From contig NZ_JAPPSQ010000003.1 of the NCBI RefSeq assembly GCF_026652115.1, positions 1-64,000 of the forward strand: DNA of 64,000 nucleotides, read 5' to 3'. A model generated the notes under the pieces. That model saw only the letters and a list, made by a program, of their open reading frames with translations. It did no database searches and was not told the origin of the DNA. This stretch comes from Algoriphagus sp. PAP.12 (GTDB taxonomy: Bacteria > Bacteroidota > Bacteroidia > Cytophagales > Cyclobacteriaceae). The translations under genes and the position numbers were made by a program. Below are positions 20,121-28,700 of the stretch, one piece after another. Positions within the stretch are counted from its first letter, which is position 1. Each line of letters starts with the position of its first letter.

Positions 20121-21306
20121 CGGTACTATTTACTTTATGGAAAATGGCTGTTTGGTTACCCAAAATTCGAGTAAATCCTTTCACATCTTCTCCTGTATAA
20201 CCTTTGTTCATTTCTCCATAGCTACCAAACTTGGAAGACATCAAATCATGATCTGATTCGATACCGATCAAGGTAAATCTATAAGGCTGAAGCAAAACTT
20301 TCACATCTCCGCTAACGAATTGCTGAGTGCTGGCCATAAAAGCTTCCAAGTTTCTCATCACAGGATCCAAATAATGTCCTTCATGTAAGTGGTTACCGTA
20401 AAATTCAGCTTGCTGATTCTTCCAGAACAATTGCCATTTGGTCAAAGTGTGCTTCTCTAGCAACTGATGCCCTTTGATGATAATCAATGGTCCAGCCGCT
20501 TCGAAACCCACGCGACCTTTGATTCCGATAATAGTATCACCTACGTGAATATCTCTTCCGATTCCATAAGGAGCAGCCATAGCTTGTACCTTTTGGATCG
20601 CATCCACAGGGTTTTCAAAAGTCTCACCATTGACACCTTTCAACTCACCTTGAACGAAAGTCAATTTGATCTCTTTTGGATCAGTTTCAGTCACTTGAGT
20701 AGGCCAAGCTTCTTCAGGAAGGTATTCTGAGGAAGTCAAAGTCTCTTTTCCTCCTACAGAAGTTCCCCAGATTCCTTTATTGATGGAATAAGCCGCTTTT
20801 TCGAAGTTCATGCTTACTCCATGCTTTTTCAAATACTCGATTTCTTCCTGACGGGAAAGTTTCAAGTCACGGATAGGAGTAATGATTTCGATATCTGGAA
20901 CGATAGTTTGGAAAATCATATCGAAACGAACCTGATCATTTCCAGCACCTGTAGAACCATGTGCTACTGCTTTTGCACCAATGGACTTTGCATACTCTGC
21001 CAAAGACTTGGCTTGCAAAATACGTTCGGCAGATACAGAAAGGGGATAGGTCTGGTTTTTCAGTACGTTTCCAAATACCAAATACTTAATCACCTCTTGA
21101 TAATAGGTATCAACAACTTCCAAAATTTTGAAAGAAGCAATTCCCAAGCTTTTTGCCCTGGATTCAACAGTCTCCAATTCTTCTTTTGAAAATCCACCTG
21201 TATTGACCAAAACAGCATGAACTTCATATCCTAAATCTTTGGACAGGTGCAGTGCACAAAAGGTGGTATCCAGGCCACCGCTATAGGCTAAAACAACTTT
21301 TTTCAT
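20113..21306 (-). CDS. argG: argininosuccinate synthase ArgG
   Basis: A 397-residue ATP-dependent ligase that joins citrulline and aspartate. The ATP pyrophosphatase motif AYSGGLDTTFCALHL is at the N-terminus and HGSTGAGNDQVRFD near residue 115 binds substrate. SINKGIWGTSVGGKETL is also family-typical. Length is normal. It overlaps argC by 8 bases and follows the GNAT gene by 26 bases. Confidence 0.95.
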   Translation of the reverse strand: MKKVVLAYSGGLDTTFCALHLSKDLGYEVHAVLVNTGGFSKEELETVESRAKSLGIASFKILEVVDTYYQEVIKYLVFGNVLKNQTYPLSVSAERILQAKSLAEYAKSIGAKAVAHGSTGAGNDQVRFDMIFQTIVPDIEIITPIRDLKLSRQEEIEYLKKHGVSMNFEKAAYSINKGIWGTSVGGKETLTSSEYLPEEAWPTQVTETDPKEIKLTFVQGELKGVNGETFENPVDAIQKVQAMAAPYGIGRDIHVGDTIIGIKGRVGFEAAGPLIIIKGHQLLEKHTLTKWQLFWKNQQAEFYGNHLHEGHYLDPVMRNLEAFMASTQQFVSGDVKVLLQPYRFTLIGIESDHDLMSSKFGSYGEMNKGYTGEDVKGFTRILGNQTAIFHKVNSTDD

Positions 21307-21332
21307 TTTGAAAGGGTTGCAATTGGTTTAAA

Positions 21333-22016
21333 TTAAAGGAATAAATTAAGTGCTGAATCTTTGGTTTTATTCAGCTTCAACATCACGTATTTTTTTAATC
21401 TGACCCAACGGTCAAATAGTTTCAGGTCTTTCTTGAAATCTTCTCTCAAAGCCATTTCTGCCATTTGGTTTTTCTTGGCCAAAGGATCATATAGCATGGC
21501 TGTACAAAGACAGTTTTGTCTGTTTTTGGCAGTCAAAATCTCAAAATTCACACAGCTTTGGCATCCTTTCCAGAATTCTTGATCATCTGTCAAATCAGAA
21601 TATGAAACGGGGATATAGCCTAATTCAGAATTGATTTTCATCACTGCCGCACCGGTAGTCAAGCCAAAGATTTTGGATTCAGGATACCTTATTCTACTCA
21701 ATTTGAAAACTTCTTGTTTGATTTTTCTGGCCAGTCCGTATTTACGGAATTCAGGAGAGACGATCAAACCTGAGTTTGCTACGTACTTACCGTGTCCCCA
21801 GGCTTCGATGTAACAAAAGCCAGCCCACACGCCATCGGAAGTCAAAGCGATTACAGCTTTGCCTTCATCCATTTTCGTTTCGATGTAGGCAGGAGATCTT
21901 TTAGCAATACCAGTTCCTCTAGCTTTGGCAGAATTAGCCATTTCTTCGGTGATTATCTCCGAATATTTTTTGTGAGAAGGATCTGCTACTATGATTTTAA
22001 ATGAAATTTCTTCCAT
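21333..22016 (-). CDS. GNAT acyltransferase heading the arginine operon, probable N-acyl-glutamate synthase
   Basis: A 227-residue protein with a GNAT fold in the first 140 residues; the acyl-CoA binding loop is VSPEFRKYGLARKIKQEV. No other acyl-glutamate synthase (ArgA, or ArgJ) is in the cluster, which otherwise has every arginine enzyme, so this is the best candidate for the first step. From memory, fitness data in Bacteroides thetaiotaomicron linked a similar gene to arginine synthesis. After the GNAT core come four cysteines spaced CxxC-x13-CxC (C152, C155, C169, C171), which could bind a metal. The acyl donor (acetyl- or succinyl-CoA) is unknown. Confidence 0.75.
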   Translation of the reverse strand: MEEISFKIIVADPSHKKYSEIITEEMANSAKARGTGIAKRSPAYIETKMDEGKAVIALTSDGVWAGFCYIEAWGHGKYVANSGLIVSPEFRKYGLARKIKQEVFKLSRIRYPESKIFGLTTGAAVMKINSELGYIPVSYSDLTDDQEFWKGCQSCVNFEILTAKNRQNCLCTAMLYDPLAKKNQMAEMALREDFKKDLKLFDRWVRLKKYVMLKLNKTKDSALNLFL

Positions 22017-22405
22017 GGACTAAGACATGAATTGAAACCCGTAATTTCGGGAATATAATAAATGATTAAAGGGAAAATTTGGCGGGGACAGTTTTCCACG
22101 TAGGAAAACAAACAATACTACAGGGTCAAACCCTGAAAAAGAACCTGTGCCTCCTCAATGGAGAAAAAAGCAAAATAGCAGCCAAACGCAATTCGATTGC
22201 GATAGGATGAGATGTTTTTGGCGCTATGTTTACTGTGTTAATCATTTCTAATGGGCAGCAAAGGTGATGCCTTTGTAAAGGAATTGCAAGAAAATTTCTC
22301 AAAAATTTAAAGATTCTTGGACTTCCTTGAATTTGCGCCAATGAAAACAAGCCAATATTCCCAATAAATCAATGAAACCAAATAATATTTGGCGGAATTT
22401 TAATC
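22017..22405 (-). promoter_or_regulatory. hairpin-rich leader region of the arginine operon
   Basis: Between the upstream PLP-enzyme gene and the GNAT start lie about 390 bases with five perfect inverted repeats: CCAAATA-A-TATTTGG (22378-22392), CAAAGG-CATCA-CCTTTG (22260-22276), CGCAAT-CGA-ATTGCG (22187-22202), CAGGGT-TTG-ACCCTG (22121-22135) and GTTTTCC-TACGT-GGAAAAC (22091-22109). A 39-codon Arg-rich ORF ends in the loop of the fourth. The density of structure at the head of a biosynthetic operon suggests a transcript leader with regulatory function; no strong T-run terminator is visible. Confidence 0.5.
22126..22245 (-). CDS. putative Arg-rich leader peptide of the arginine operon
   Basis: A 39-residue ORF (opening MINTVNIAPKTSHP, closing SPLRRHRFFFRV) with five arginine codons, four of them AGG within the last nine codons. 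The stop codon falls in the loop of a 6-bp hairpin, followed 11 bases later by a 7-bp hairpin. The arrangement resembles an attenuation leader that senses charged arginine tRNA. No Shine-Dalgarno is present, as is normal in this phylum. The same frame is open further upstream, so the exact start is uncertain. It could also be chance. Confidence 0.35.
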   Translation of the reverse strand: MINTVNIAPKTSHPIAIELRLAAILLFSPLRRHRFFFRV

Positions 22406-23659
22406 TTAAGCGTTGCCAGAAAGTTCCTTTAAAGCGATTACGAAGGCATCCATGTCTGCTTCGGATGTATAAACATTGGGAGAGATTCTACAACCTTTAA
22501 CTCCTGCACCGTCAATTGCAACTGTGAAAATTTGATATTCATCCAAAAGTCTTTTTGCCAAATCTGCAGGTTTCATACTCTCAATTCCTACGTTGGCAAT
22601 AGCACAAGATCTCTGCGGATCGATTGGAGTGTTGATAACCACATTAGGTAAGCCTCTGACTTGATCGGACCAATATTTCTGAATGTAGCGAAGTCTTTCT
22701 TCCTTCCTTTTTGCACCCATTTTATTCTGGAATTCTATCGCATTGATCACTGCCAAATCCGTAGAAACCGCATGGGTTCCCGTATGGTTCAGGTTGAGGA
22801 TTGTTTCCTGATCCAATTGATAAGGTGCTAAAAGAGGCCTGATTTTAGGGGCTTTTCCATTTTTCACATAAAGCAGACCAGCACCAAGTGGCACGCTCAA
22901 CCATTTATGAAGAGAGCTTCCATAATAATCGCAATGCAAGTCATTCATATTAAAAGCAAAATGCCCCACCGCATGGGCTCCATCCACCATGACTTCCACA
23001 CCATGACTATGAGCCATATCGCAGATCTTTTGAATCGGTAAAATGTGTCCGGTAATATTGACAATATGAGGCACCATCATCAGCTTGGTATTGGGAGTTA
23101 TGGCTTCTTCATAAGCCGCCACCACTTCTTCATCATTTTCAGGATGCATGGGGATGTCGATTTTTACAGGTTTCATCCCATGTCTCCGGCTGGCCAACTC
23201 AAACATATTGAGCATACTCCCATAATCCTGATTAGACATGATCGCTTCATCACCTTCTTGCCAAGGATACCCAGCGATGATCAGATCTAAGGATTCTGTT
23301 GTATTTCTCGTAATGATTATCTCCTCAGGGGAGGCACCAACCAATTCGGCTAGCATGGCAGCACTCTTAGCTTTGTTTTCCCACTGAACAGTTCTCATAT
23401 AATGAGATCCCTGGTAATTCACCTCTCTTAAGTGTTCAATGTATTTTTCAAGAGTTTCTTGTGGAAGGAAGCAATAGTATCCATTTTCTAAATTGATATA
23501 ATCAGGCTTCAGCTTATATCCAGCACGGATTTGGTCCCAAAGATCATCCGCCTCAAAATCGATAGAATGAATCCCAAAGTCTTTTGCTTGAGATTTCAGA
23601 CTAAATGAACTTGAAATACCTAAAAAGGCCAGGGATTTAAGAAATGAGCGCTTATTCAT
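22406..23659 (-). CDS. exported class V aminotransferase-fold PLP enzyme (isopenicillin N epimerase-like)
   Basis: A 417-residue fold-type I PLP protein with an N-terminal export-like segment (MNKRSFLKSLAFLGISSSF, a KR-x-FLK Tat-like start). Cofactor motifs are TRNTTESLDLIIAGYPW, MVDGAHAVGHF and the probable PLP lysine in GSSLHKWLSVPLGAGL. The family contains cysteine desulfurases and isopenicillin N epimerases; this one lacks the desulfurase active-site cysteine loop, so a desulfurase role is not supported. Substrate unknown. It is the gene upstream of the arginine leader and probably a separate unit. Confidence 0.82.
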   Translation of the reverse strand: MNKRSFLKSLAFLGISSSFSLKSQAKDFGIHSIDFEADDLWDQIRAGYKLKPDYINLENGYYCFLPQETLEKYIEHLREVNYQGSHYMRTVQWENKAKSAAMLAELVGASPEEIIITRNTTESLDLIIAGYPWQEGDEAIMSNQDYGSMLNMFELASRRHGMKPVKIDIPMHPENDEEVVAAYEEAITPNTKLMMVPHIVNITGHILPIQKICDMAHSHGVEVMVDGAHAVGHFAFNMNDLHCDYYGSSLHKWLSVPLGAGLLYVKNGKAPKIRPLLAPYQLDQETILNLNHTGTHAVSTDLAVINAIEFQNKMGAKRKEERLRYIQKYWSDQVRGLPNVVINTPIDPQRSCAIANVGIESMKPADLAKRLLDEYQIFTVAIDGAGVKGCRISPNVYTSEADMDAFVIALKELSGNA

Positions 23660-23674
23660 AATGCGTGTTGGTGG

Positions 23675-23830
23675 TTAGAGAATATAAGTCAAAAGCCAAA
23701 CGATCAATAAAAAAATCGCCAACCAGGTGATCCATGGAGCTCTTTTTGGAAACTCATAGTTACAAATAGGGCAAACAGCTGCATTGGAATCAATTTCCAT
23801 CGCACAGGAAGGGCATTCTTTGGTTTTCAC
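23675..23830 (-). CDS. 51-residue zinc-ribbon single-pass membrane protein
   Basis: A short ORF with a GTG start (an in-frame TAA lies three codons upstream, so no longer start exists). The N-terminal half has two CxxC pairs, KECPSCAMEI and AVCPICNYEF, forming a zinc ribbon, and the C-terminal half is one hydrophobic segment (about residues 33-51, WITWLAIFLLIVWLLTYIL). The combination of paired cysteines and a clean membrane helix makes chance unlikely. It lies 15 bases before the PLP-enzyme start and could be co-transcribed with it. Function unknown. Confidence 0.7.
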   Translation of the reverse strand: MKTKECPSCAMEIDSNAAVCPICNYEFPKRAPWITWLAIFLLIVWLLTYIL

Positions 23831-23889
23831 GATACTTTACTGAACTCTTTTGAAGGCTTTTCGATTTACCTGTAAATAAATCAAAATCT

Positions 23890-24594
23890 ATGAAAATCGA
23901 AATTTGGTCGGACATCGTTTGTCCATTTTGTTATATCGGAAAGAGGAAGTTGGAAAAGGCATTGGCTAAATTCCCCAATAAAGAAGAGATTGAAATTCAA
24001 TGGAAAAGTTTTCAGTTAAATCCTGAAGAAAAAACCAATCCATCTATTTCTACCATTGAAAACCTTGCAAAAGGAAAAGGCTGGTCTTTGGAGCAAGCAA
24101 AAGATGCCAGCAACTATGTAACAGAAGCAGCTTCCAAAGAAGGCTTGACTTTTGACTTTGATAAAGCAGTGGTTGCAAACACGCTAAATGGACATCGAAT
24201 GATCCACTTTGCGCAGGCAAATGGAAAAGGATCTGAAATGAAAGAAAGATTATTGAAAGCTTATTTCACGGATGGGTTAAATGTCGATGATATAGCTACT
24301 TTAAAATCCATTGCAGTGGACTTAGGATTGGATGCTGAAGAAGCGCAGGCTGTTTTGGATTCAAATAAATATCTGGATGAAGTAAATCAGGATATCTATG
24401 AATCAAGACTTGTAGGAGTGAGAGGTGTTCCATTCTTTGTATTGGATAGAAAATATGGAATTTCAGGAGCTCAACCTGACGAAGTATTTGATGATACGTT
24501 GAAAAAAGCTTGGTCTGAGTTTTCTAAAAACAAAAGTGAAATTTTGCTTCAAGGATCAGATGGTGAAGCTTGTGATATAGACGGAAACTGTTAA
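23890..24594 (+). CDS. DsbA/FrnE-family thiol oxidoreductase
   Basis: A 234-residue thioredoxin-fold protein of the DsbA/HCCA-isomerase superfamily. The redox motif CPFC is at residues 11-14 in SDIVCPFCYIGKRKLE, and VRGVPFFVLDRKYGISGAQ contains the cis-proline loop. There is no signal peptide, so it acts in the cytoplasm as FrnE-like proteins do. Two extra cysteines close the protein (C228 and C234 in EACDIDGNC), reminiscent of the second cysteine pair of FrnE. It stands alone, followed by its own terminator. Confidence 0.88.
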   Translation: MKIEIWSDIVCPFCYIGKRKLEKALAKFPNKEEIEIQWKSFQLNPEEKTNPSISTIENLAKGKGWSLEQAKDASNYVTEAASKEGLTFDFDKAVVANTLNGHRMIHFAQANGKGSEMKERLLKAYFTDGLNVDDIATLKSIAVDLGLDAEEAQAVLDSNKYLDEVNQDIYESRLVGVRGVPFFVLDRKYGISGAQPDEVFDDTLKKAWSEFSKNKSEILLQGSDGEACDIDGNC

Positions 24595-24628
24595 AAAAGG
24601 CCAGATAAATCAGTTTTTATCAGAATTA

Positions 24629-24667
24629 AAGGGAGGAAAATGTAAAATTTTTTCTCCCTTCTTTTTT
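24629..24667 (+). terminator. intrinsic terminator of the DsbA-like gene
   Basis: AAGGGAG pairs with CTCCCTT, extended inward by A-T pairs, followed by a C and six T. It starts 35 bases after the stop codon. Confidence 0.8.
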
Positions 24668-24820
24668 GTCCATCAAGTAGTTAAAAATCAACTTTTTAAT
24701 CAATCTAAATAAGCTTAAGTTTTTCTAGGACTTAGATCCTTATTTAAATAAATTCTAATTACTATTTAGACTAATTACAAATAGATCGTATTTTTACCCC
24801 AGAATTAGAGTCAATCATCT

Positions 24821-27232
24821 ATGAAAAGGGGGATCCTTCACATCATTTTTAGCCTATGTTTCTTTGGAAGCTTGCAGGCTTATTCTCAAACCGGAGTTCT
24901 AACTGGAACCCTAAAATTTGAGGATAAAAAGCCGGTTGCATTTGCATCGATTTATATAGAATCCATCAAGAAACATAGTCTTTCAGATGAGGACGGAAAC
25001 TATTCAATGGTAGGTCTTCCTTCGGGTAGATATAAAGCAACGATTTCATCTATTGAAATTCAAAAGCATGAATTCGAAATTGAAATAGGTGATGGAATTA
25101 AGTCCTACAATCCCATTCTCAAAAGATCAGAAGACACCAATTTGGATGAGGTCCGAGTATATGGTGAATCTTACAAAACAGAAATTGAGAAGTCAGGGTT
25201 TGCGGTAAACATTGTTGACACGAAAGAAGCCAGCCTTCGAAACATTCAAACAAATGAATTACTGAATACAACAGTAGGGGTTAAAATCCGTCAAAATGGC
25301 GGACTAGGATCAGAAGTTAATTATAGCCTAAATGGATTGTCAGGAAGTGCTGTCCGAATCTTTATTGATGGAATCCCTATTTCAGCTTACGGAAATTCCT
25401 TTAACTTAAATAGCATTCCACCTTCCATGATTAAGGAAATTGAAGTCTATAAAGGAGTCGTTCCGGGTCACTTGTCTGATGATGCATTGGGAGGAGCAAT
25501 AAACATTGTACTCCAGAATTCCATCCAATCAAATTTCAATGCCTCAGTTTCTTATGGTTCATTTAACACCTTACAAGCTAGTGTAAATGGCCAGTACCGT
25601 TTTAAAGATTCTGGTTTTACCGTCAAAGGCTCAATTTTCCATAATTATTCTGACAACGATTATAAAGTTTCTGGAAGAAGTGTAATCGTAACTGGATTAG
25701 GAGGAGTACAAACCCCAGTTACTGCTAGACGATTTAATGATGCCTATAGATCCTCTGGTGGCATGCTTCAAATAGGATATACCGATGTCAAATGGGCGGA
25801 TCAATTTTTAATAGGTTTCACAAGTTCGAGCGACTTTAAAGAGATCCAGCATGGGGCTTTTATGACCATTATGCCTTATAAGGATAGGTTTATGGAATCG
25901 GATGCCTTTCTAGGAAATCTTGCCTATCAAAAGAAAAATCTATTCACGAAAGGACTTGATTTAACCGTAAATGGGCTATATGGAAATCGAAACCGGTTTG
26001 TGAGTGATACAGTAGCTTGGGCCTACAGCTGGAATGGAGAAAAGGCCATTGATTTTAGAGGAAATGAATATCAGTATTCATGGAGATCCCAACAGGAGGG
26101 AGGCCCAACATTGGCTAGAATAAATCGTGATGTTGCCTCTATTAGAACCGGGGTATCCTATGCGATAAACGATCATCACAAAGTATTAATAAATCATGTG
26201 TATAGTGGTATAGACAGGGTAGATAGTGATGAACTAAGATCTGTCTTGGAAAACACATTCCGGGGAACTAGGGATTTACAAAAGAATATTACTTCATTCA
26301 CTTACGAGGTAAATGCATTAGAAAATAAGCTGAAGGCCAATGTATTTGGAAAATATTACCAACAAAGGACTGTAAATATTGACCCTGAAATAAATGATGA
26401 AACCAATGAAATTGTTGATGATATCACCAGTTCTAATACCAAAGATGAAGGCTATGGTTTTACAGTTTCATACGCTCTAATTCCTAACATAACGCTGCTT
26501 ACTTCAGCCGAAAAAGCCATCAGATTGCCAAATGAAAGTGAAGTATTTGGAAACGACGGAGATAATGTAGTCGCCAACCCAAGCATCAGGCCTGAACTTA
26601 GCAACAATTTTAATCTAGGATTTCGACTCGGAAAATTCAGCCTTTCTGGGCATGATTTTACAGTTTCTAGTAATCTTTTCACTAGAAATATCAAAGATAG
26701 AATCGGATTGCCGATTGAAACATCTTTAAACGTCAACGATGAAACCATTCTTTATGAAAACCAAGGGAATGGGACTTCCAAAGGCTTTGATGCACAATTG
26801 GATTATACCTACAACAACAATTTTGGAATCAATTTCAATATTTCCCGTTTTGATTTGAAAATTGTAAACAGGGGTGTAGAAATAGACGTCCCTAATACCC
26901 CATTTTTTACTATGAATGGAAATATTCGCTATTCATTCAAAGATTTGATCCAAAAAGAATCTCGATTAAATCTTTTTTACACCCTGTACTTTACTGATGA
27001 ATTTTCCTATCTGGTCCCTCAGGGATCCAATACTGTAGGAGATGAATTCTTCAAAGTTCCCCAACAAATAGCACAGGATTTAGGGTTGAGCTATGTCTTT
27101 CCTAGTAACAAGTTGGTGGCAAGCTTTGACATCAAAAACATAGTTGACAAACCGGTTTATGATAACCTATCTGTCCAAAAACCGGGACGCGCATTTTACC
27201 TCAAATTAAACTATAGAATCAACAAATTTTAA
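24821..27232 (+). CDS. TonB-dependent receptor (probable siderophore/iron type)
   Basis: An 803-residue outer-membrane receptor: signal peptide (about 1-22), a carboxypeptidase-regulatory-like domain (about 25-105, with VAFASIYIESIKKHSLSDED), a plug (about 115-230, with VRIFIDGIPISAYGNSFNLN and VVPGHLSDDALGGAINIV) and a barrel ending KLNYRINKF. Plug motifs resemble ferric-siderophore receptors rather than SusC. The next gene, 19 bases on, encodes a DUF4374-like surface lipoprotein, the same pairing as the B. thetaiotaomicron xenosiderophore genes xusA and xusB. Iron control is likely, but I found no convincing Fur site. Confidence 0.88.
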   Translation: MKRGILHIIFSLCFFGSLQAYSQTGVLTGTLKFEDKKPVAFASIYIESIKKHSLSDEDGNYSMVGLPSGRYKATISSIEIQKHEFEIEIGDGIKSYNPILKRSEDTNLDEVRVYGESYKTEIEKSGFAVNIVDTKEASLRNIQTNELLNTTVGVKIRQNGGLGSEVNYSLNGLSGSAVRIFIDGIPISAYGNSFNLNSIPPSMIKEIEVYKGVVPGHLSDDALGGAINIVLQNSIQSNFNASVSYGSFNTLQASVNGQYRFKDSGFTVKGSIFHNYSDNDYKVSGRSVIVTGLGGVQTPVTARRFNDAYRSSGGMLQIGYTDVKWADQFLIGFTSSSDFKEIQHGAFMTIMPYKDRFMESDAFLGNLAYQKKNLFTKGLDLTVNGLYGNRNRFVSDTVAWAYSWNGEKAIDFRGNEYQYSWRSQQEGGPTLARINRDVASIRTGVSYAINDHHKVLINHVYSGIDRVDSDELRSVLENTFRGTRDLQKNITSFTYEVNALENKLKANVFGKYYQQRTVNIDPEINDETNEIVDDITSSNTKDEGYGFTVSYALIPNITLLTSAEKAIRLPNESEVFGNDGDNVVANPSIRPELSNNFNLGFRLGKFSLSGHDFTVSSNLFTRNIKDRIGLPIETSLNVNDETILYENQGNGTSKGFDAQLDYTYNNNFGINFNISRFDLKIVNRGVEIDVPNTPFFTMNGNIRYSFKDLIQKESRLNLFYTLYFTDEFSYLVPQGSNTVGDEFFKVPQQIAQDLGLSYVFPSNKLVASFDIKNIVDKPVYDNLSVQKPGRAFYLKLNYRINKF

Positions 27233-27251
27233 CTGTTCACAAACAAATATC

Positions 27252-28616
27252 ATGAAAGGAAACTTTATGAATTTTAAAAAATTAACTGCCATTATTTTAG
27301 CTGGTGGTTTAGTATCTGCATGTACTGAAGATATTACACCTAACCCAACACCAGATCCAGATCCAGTGGTTGAATCCAGATGGATTACAGTAGCTGCAGC
27401 AAAAATGGGTGATAATCCAGGTGATGGAAATGGAGGAACATTAATTTATTCTCTGACAAGTGATGAAGCTAAAGACCCTACAGTTTCTATTGCACCATTT
27501 GATAATGGTTTTATTGTTCCTTCCAATAGAACAGCTCGTCTTCAGTCTTCAGAAGATGGTACTACAATTTTTAACATTAGCTACGCCGGAGATACAGGTG
27601 GAAATTACACGAAATACACTGTTGGCGGTGGACAAAGTTTTTCTCAGACAGGTACTTCCGTAAGTATTGCGCCATATGTCGGTTCTGCTCCAAGATGGAT
27701 TAAATTATTCGATGGTGACAATACAGGAGCTGCTGTATATGTATCCACTGAACATCAATTTGATGACAATGGCACACCAGAAGATGCTACTGATGACACT
27801 TACCTTCGAACAGAAGCTACTATGGGTATAGTAACTCTTGATTTAGTAAATTCTGTGATCGTAGATTTCCAGGAAAGTGTTGTTCCATTGAGTGAAGAGG
27901 AAGAAGCAAATGGCTATTATATTTCTAGAATTGATATGCCAACATTGAATGCTGCTGGTGATAAACTATACATTGGCGCACGTGTAAGCAAAGTTGACCC
28001 AGCCACTGCAGAAACTGACAGAGAGGGAGAGATTTTAGGTTCCAAAACCATTGTATTAGATTATCCTTCATTATTAAACCCAACTGTAATTACATCCACA
28101 GTAGGACACGGGAATACAAATGGGTATCGAAGCATTAATTCATTTGAATACAACGGAAGCGTTTATCAGGCAAATCAAGGAGATCCAAATGGTTCGCACA
28201 TCCTTAAAATCGGTGCTGATAACCAATATGATGATTCATATGTGTTTAGCCTAGACAATGCATTAGGAACTGATGAGGCATACATATTGGCTTGGAGACC
28301 AGCCGCAAATGGCAAAGCAGTGGTAGCCTACAGAGATGCTACTTCAGAAACAGGTGCTGCAGGAGCTCAAGGTTTCTTTGCTTTGGTAGATTTGGAAACA
28401 AGAACTGCTCAAAAAATTGAAGACATCCCTTATGAAGCAGACTTTTACTTATTCCAATACCAAGGCTTTGTAGTTCATGGAACAGAAATTTTCCTCACTG
28501 AAGCTCCTGTAGGTAAAAATGGAAACATTTACGTAGTAGATACTGAAACTGGTGATGTAACTAAAGGTGCAGAATTAGTTAATGTGGCTGGAAGTCACTT
28601 TATCGGAGTATTCTAA
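27252..28616 (+). CDS. DUF4374-like surface lipoprotein (XusB-like partner of the receptor)
   Basis: A 454-residue lipoprotein with lipobox GGLVSAC (C24) after a short signal; an Asp/Pro linker (TPDPDP) follows. The rest has repeated beta-rich segments consistent with a propeller. The first ATG is used; an ATG five codons later is equally possible. The order receptor then DUF4374 lipoprotein matches xusAB, where the lipoprotein captures ferric siderophore at the cell surface. The family call is from overall character and context, not from a search. A PepSY membrane reductase (XusC) does not follow; a terminator does. Confidence 0.7.
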   Translation: MKGNFMNFKKLTAIILAGGLVSACTEDITPNPTPDPDPVVESRWITVAAAKMGDNPGDGNGGTLIYSLTSDEAKDPTVSIAPFDNGFIVPSNRTARLQSSEDGTTIFNISYAGDTGGNYTKYTVGGGQSFSQTGTSVSIAPYVGSAPRWIKLFDGDNTGAAVYVSTEHQFDDNGTPEDATDDTYLRTEATMGIVTLDLVNSVIVDFQESVVPLSEEEEANGYYISRIDMPTLNAAGDKLYIGARVSKVDPATAETDREGEILGSKTIVLDYPSLLNPTVITSTVGHGNTNGYRSINSFEYNGSVYQANQGDPNGSHILKIGADNQYDDSYVFSLDNALGTDEAYILAWRPAANGKAVVAYRDATSETGAAGAQGFFALVDLETRTAQKIEDIPYEADFYLFQYQGFVVHGTEIFLTEAPVGKNGNIYVVDTETGDVTKGAELVNVAGSHFIGVF

Positions 28617-28635
28617 TTAGAAATATTTATAAAAC

Positions 28636-28683
28636 AAAAATCCCGGAAATAAGCATTTCAGCTTTATTTCCGGGATTTTTTTT
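28636..28683. terminator. bidirectional terminator between convergent genes
   Basis: A long stem (AAAAATCCCGGAAATAA against TTATTTCCGGGATTTTT, with one bulged T) lies between the lipoprotein gene and the convergent SMP-30 gene; T-runs occur on both strands. Confidence 0.88.
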
Positions 28684-28700
28684 GTTTTTAGAATTTCAAT

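Noticed and set aside
22077..22395. 9-base direct repeat ATTTGGCGG flanking the arginine leader, like a target-site duplication
   Set aside because: No terminal inverted repeats or transposase remnants; in 310 bases such a match may be chance. Kept only as a note.
24715..24815. Possible Fur-like dyad (TAATTA repeats) upstream of the siderophore-type receptor
   Set aside because: TAATTA words are self-palindromic and expected in such AT-rich DNA; no match to a Fur consensus that I would trust.
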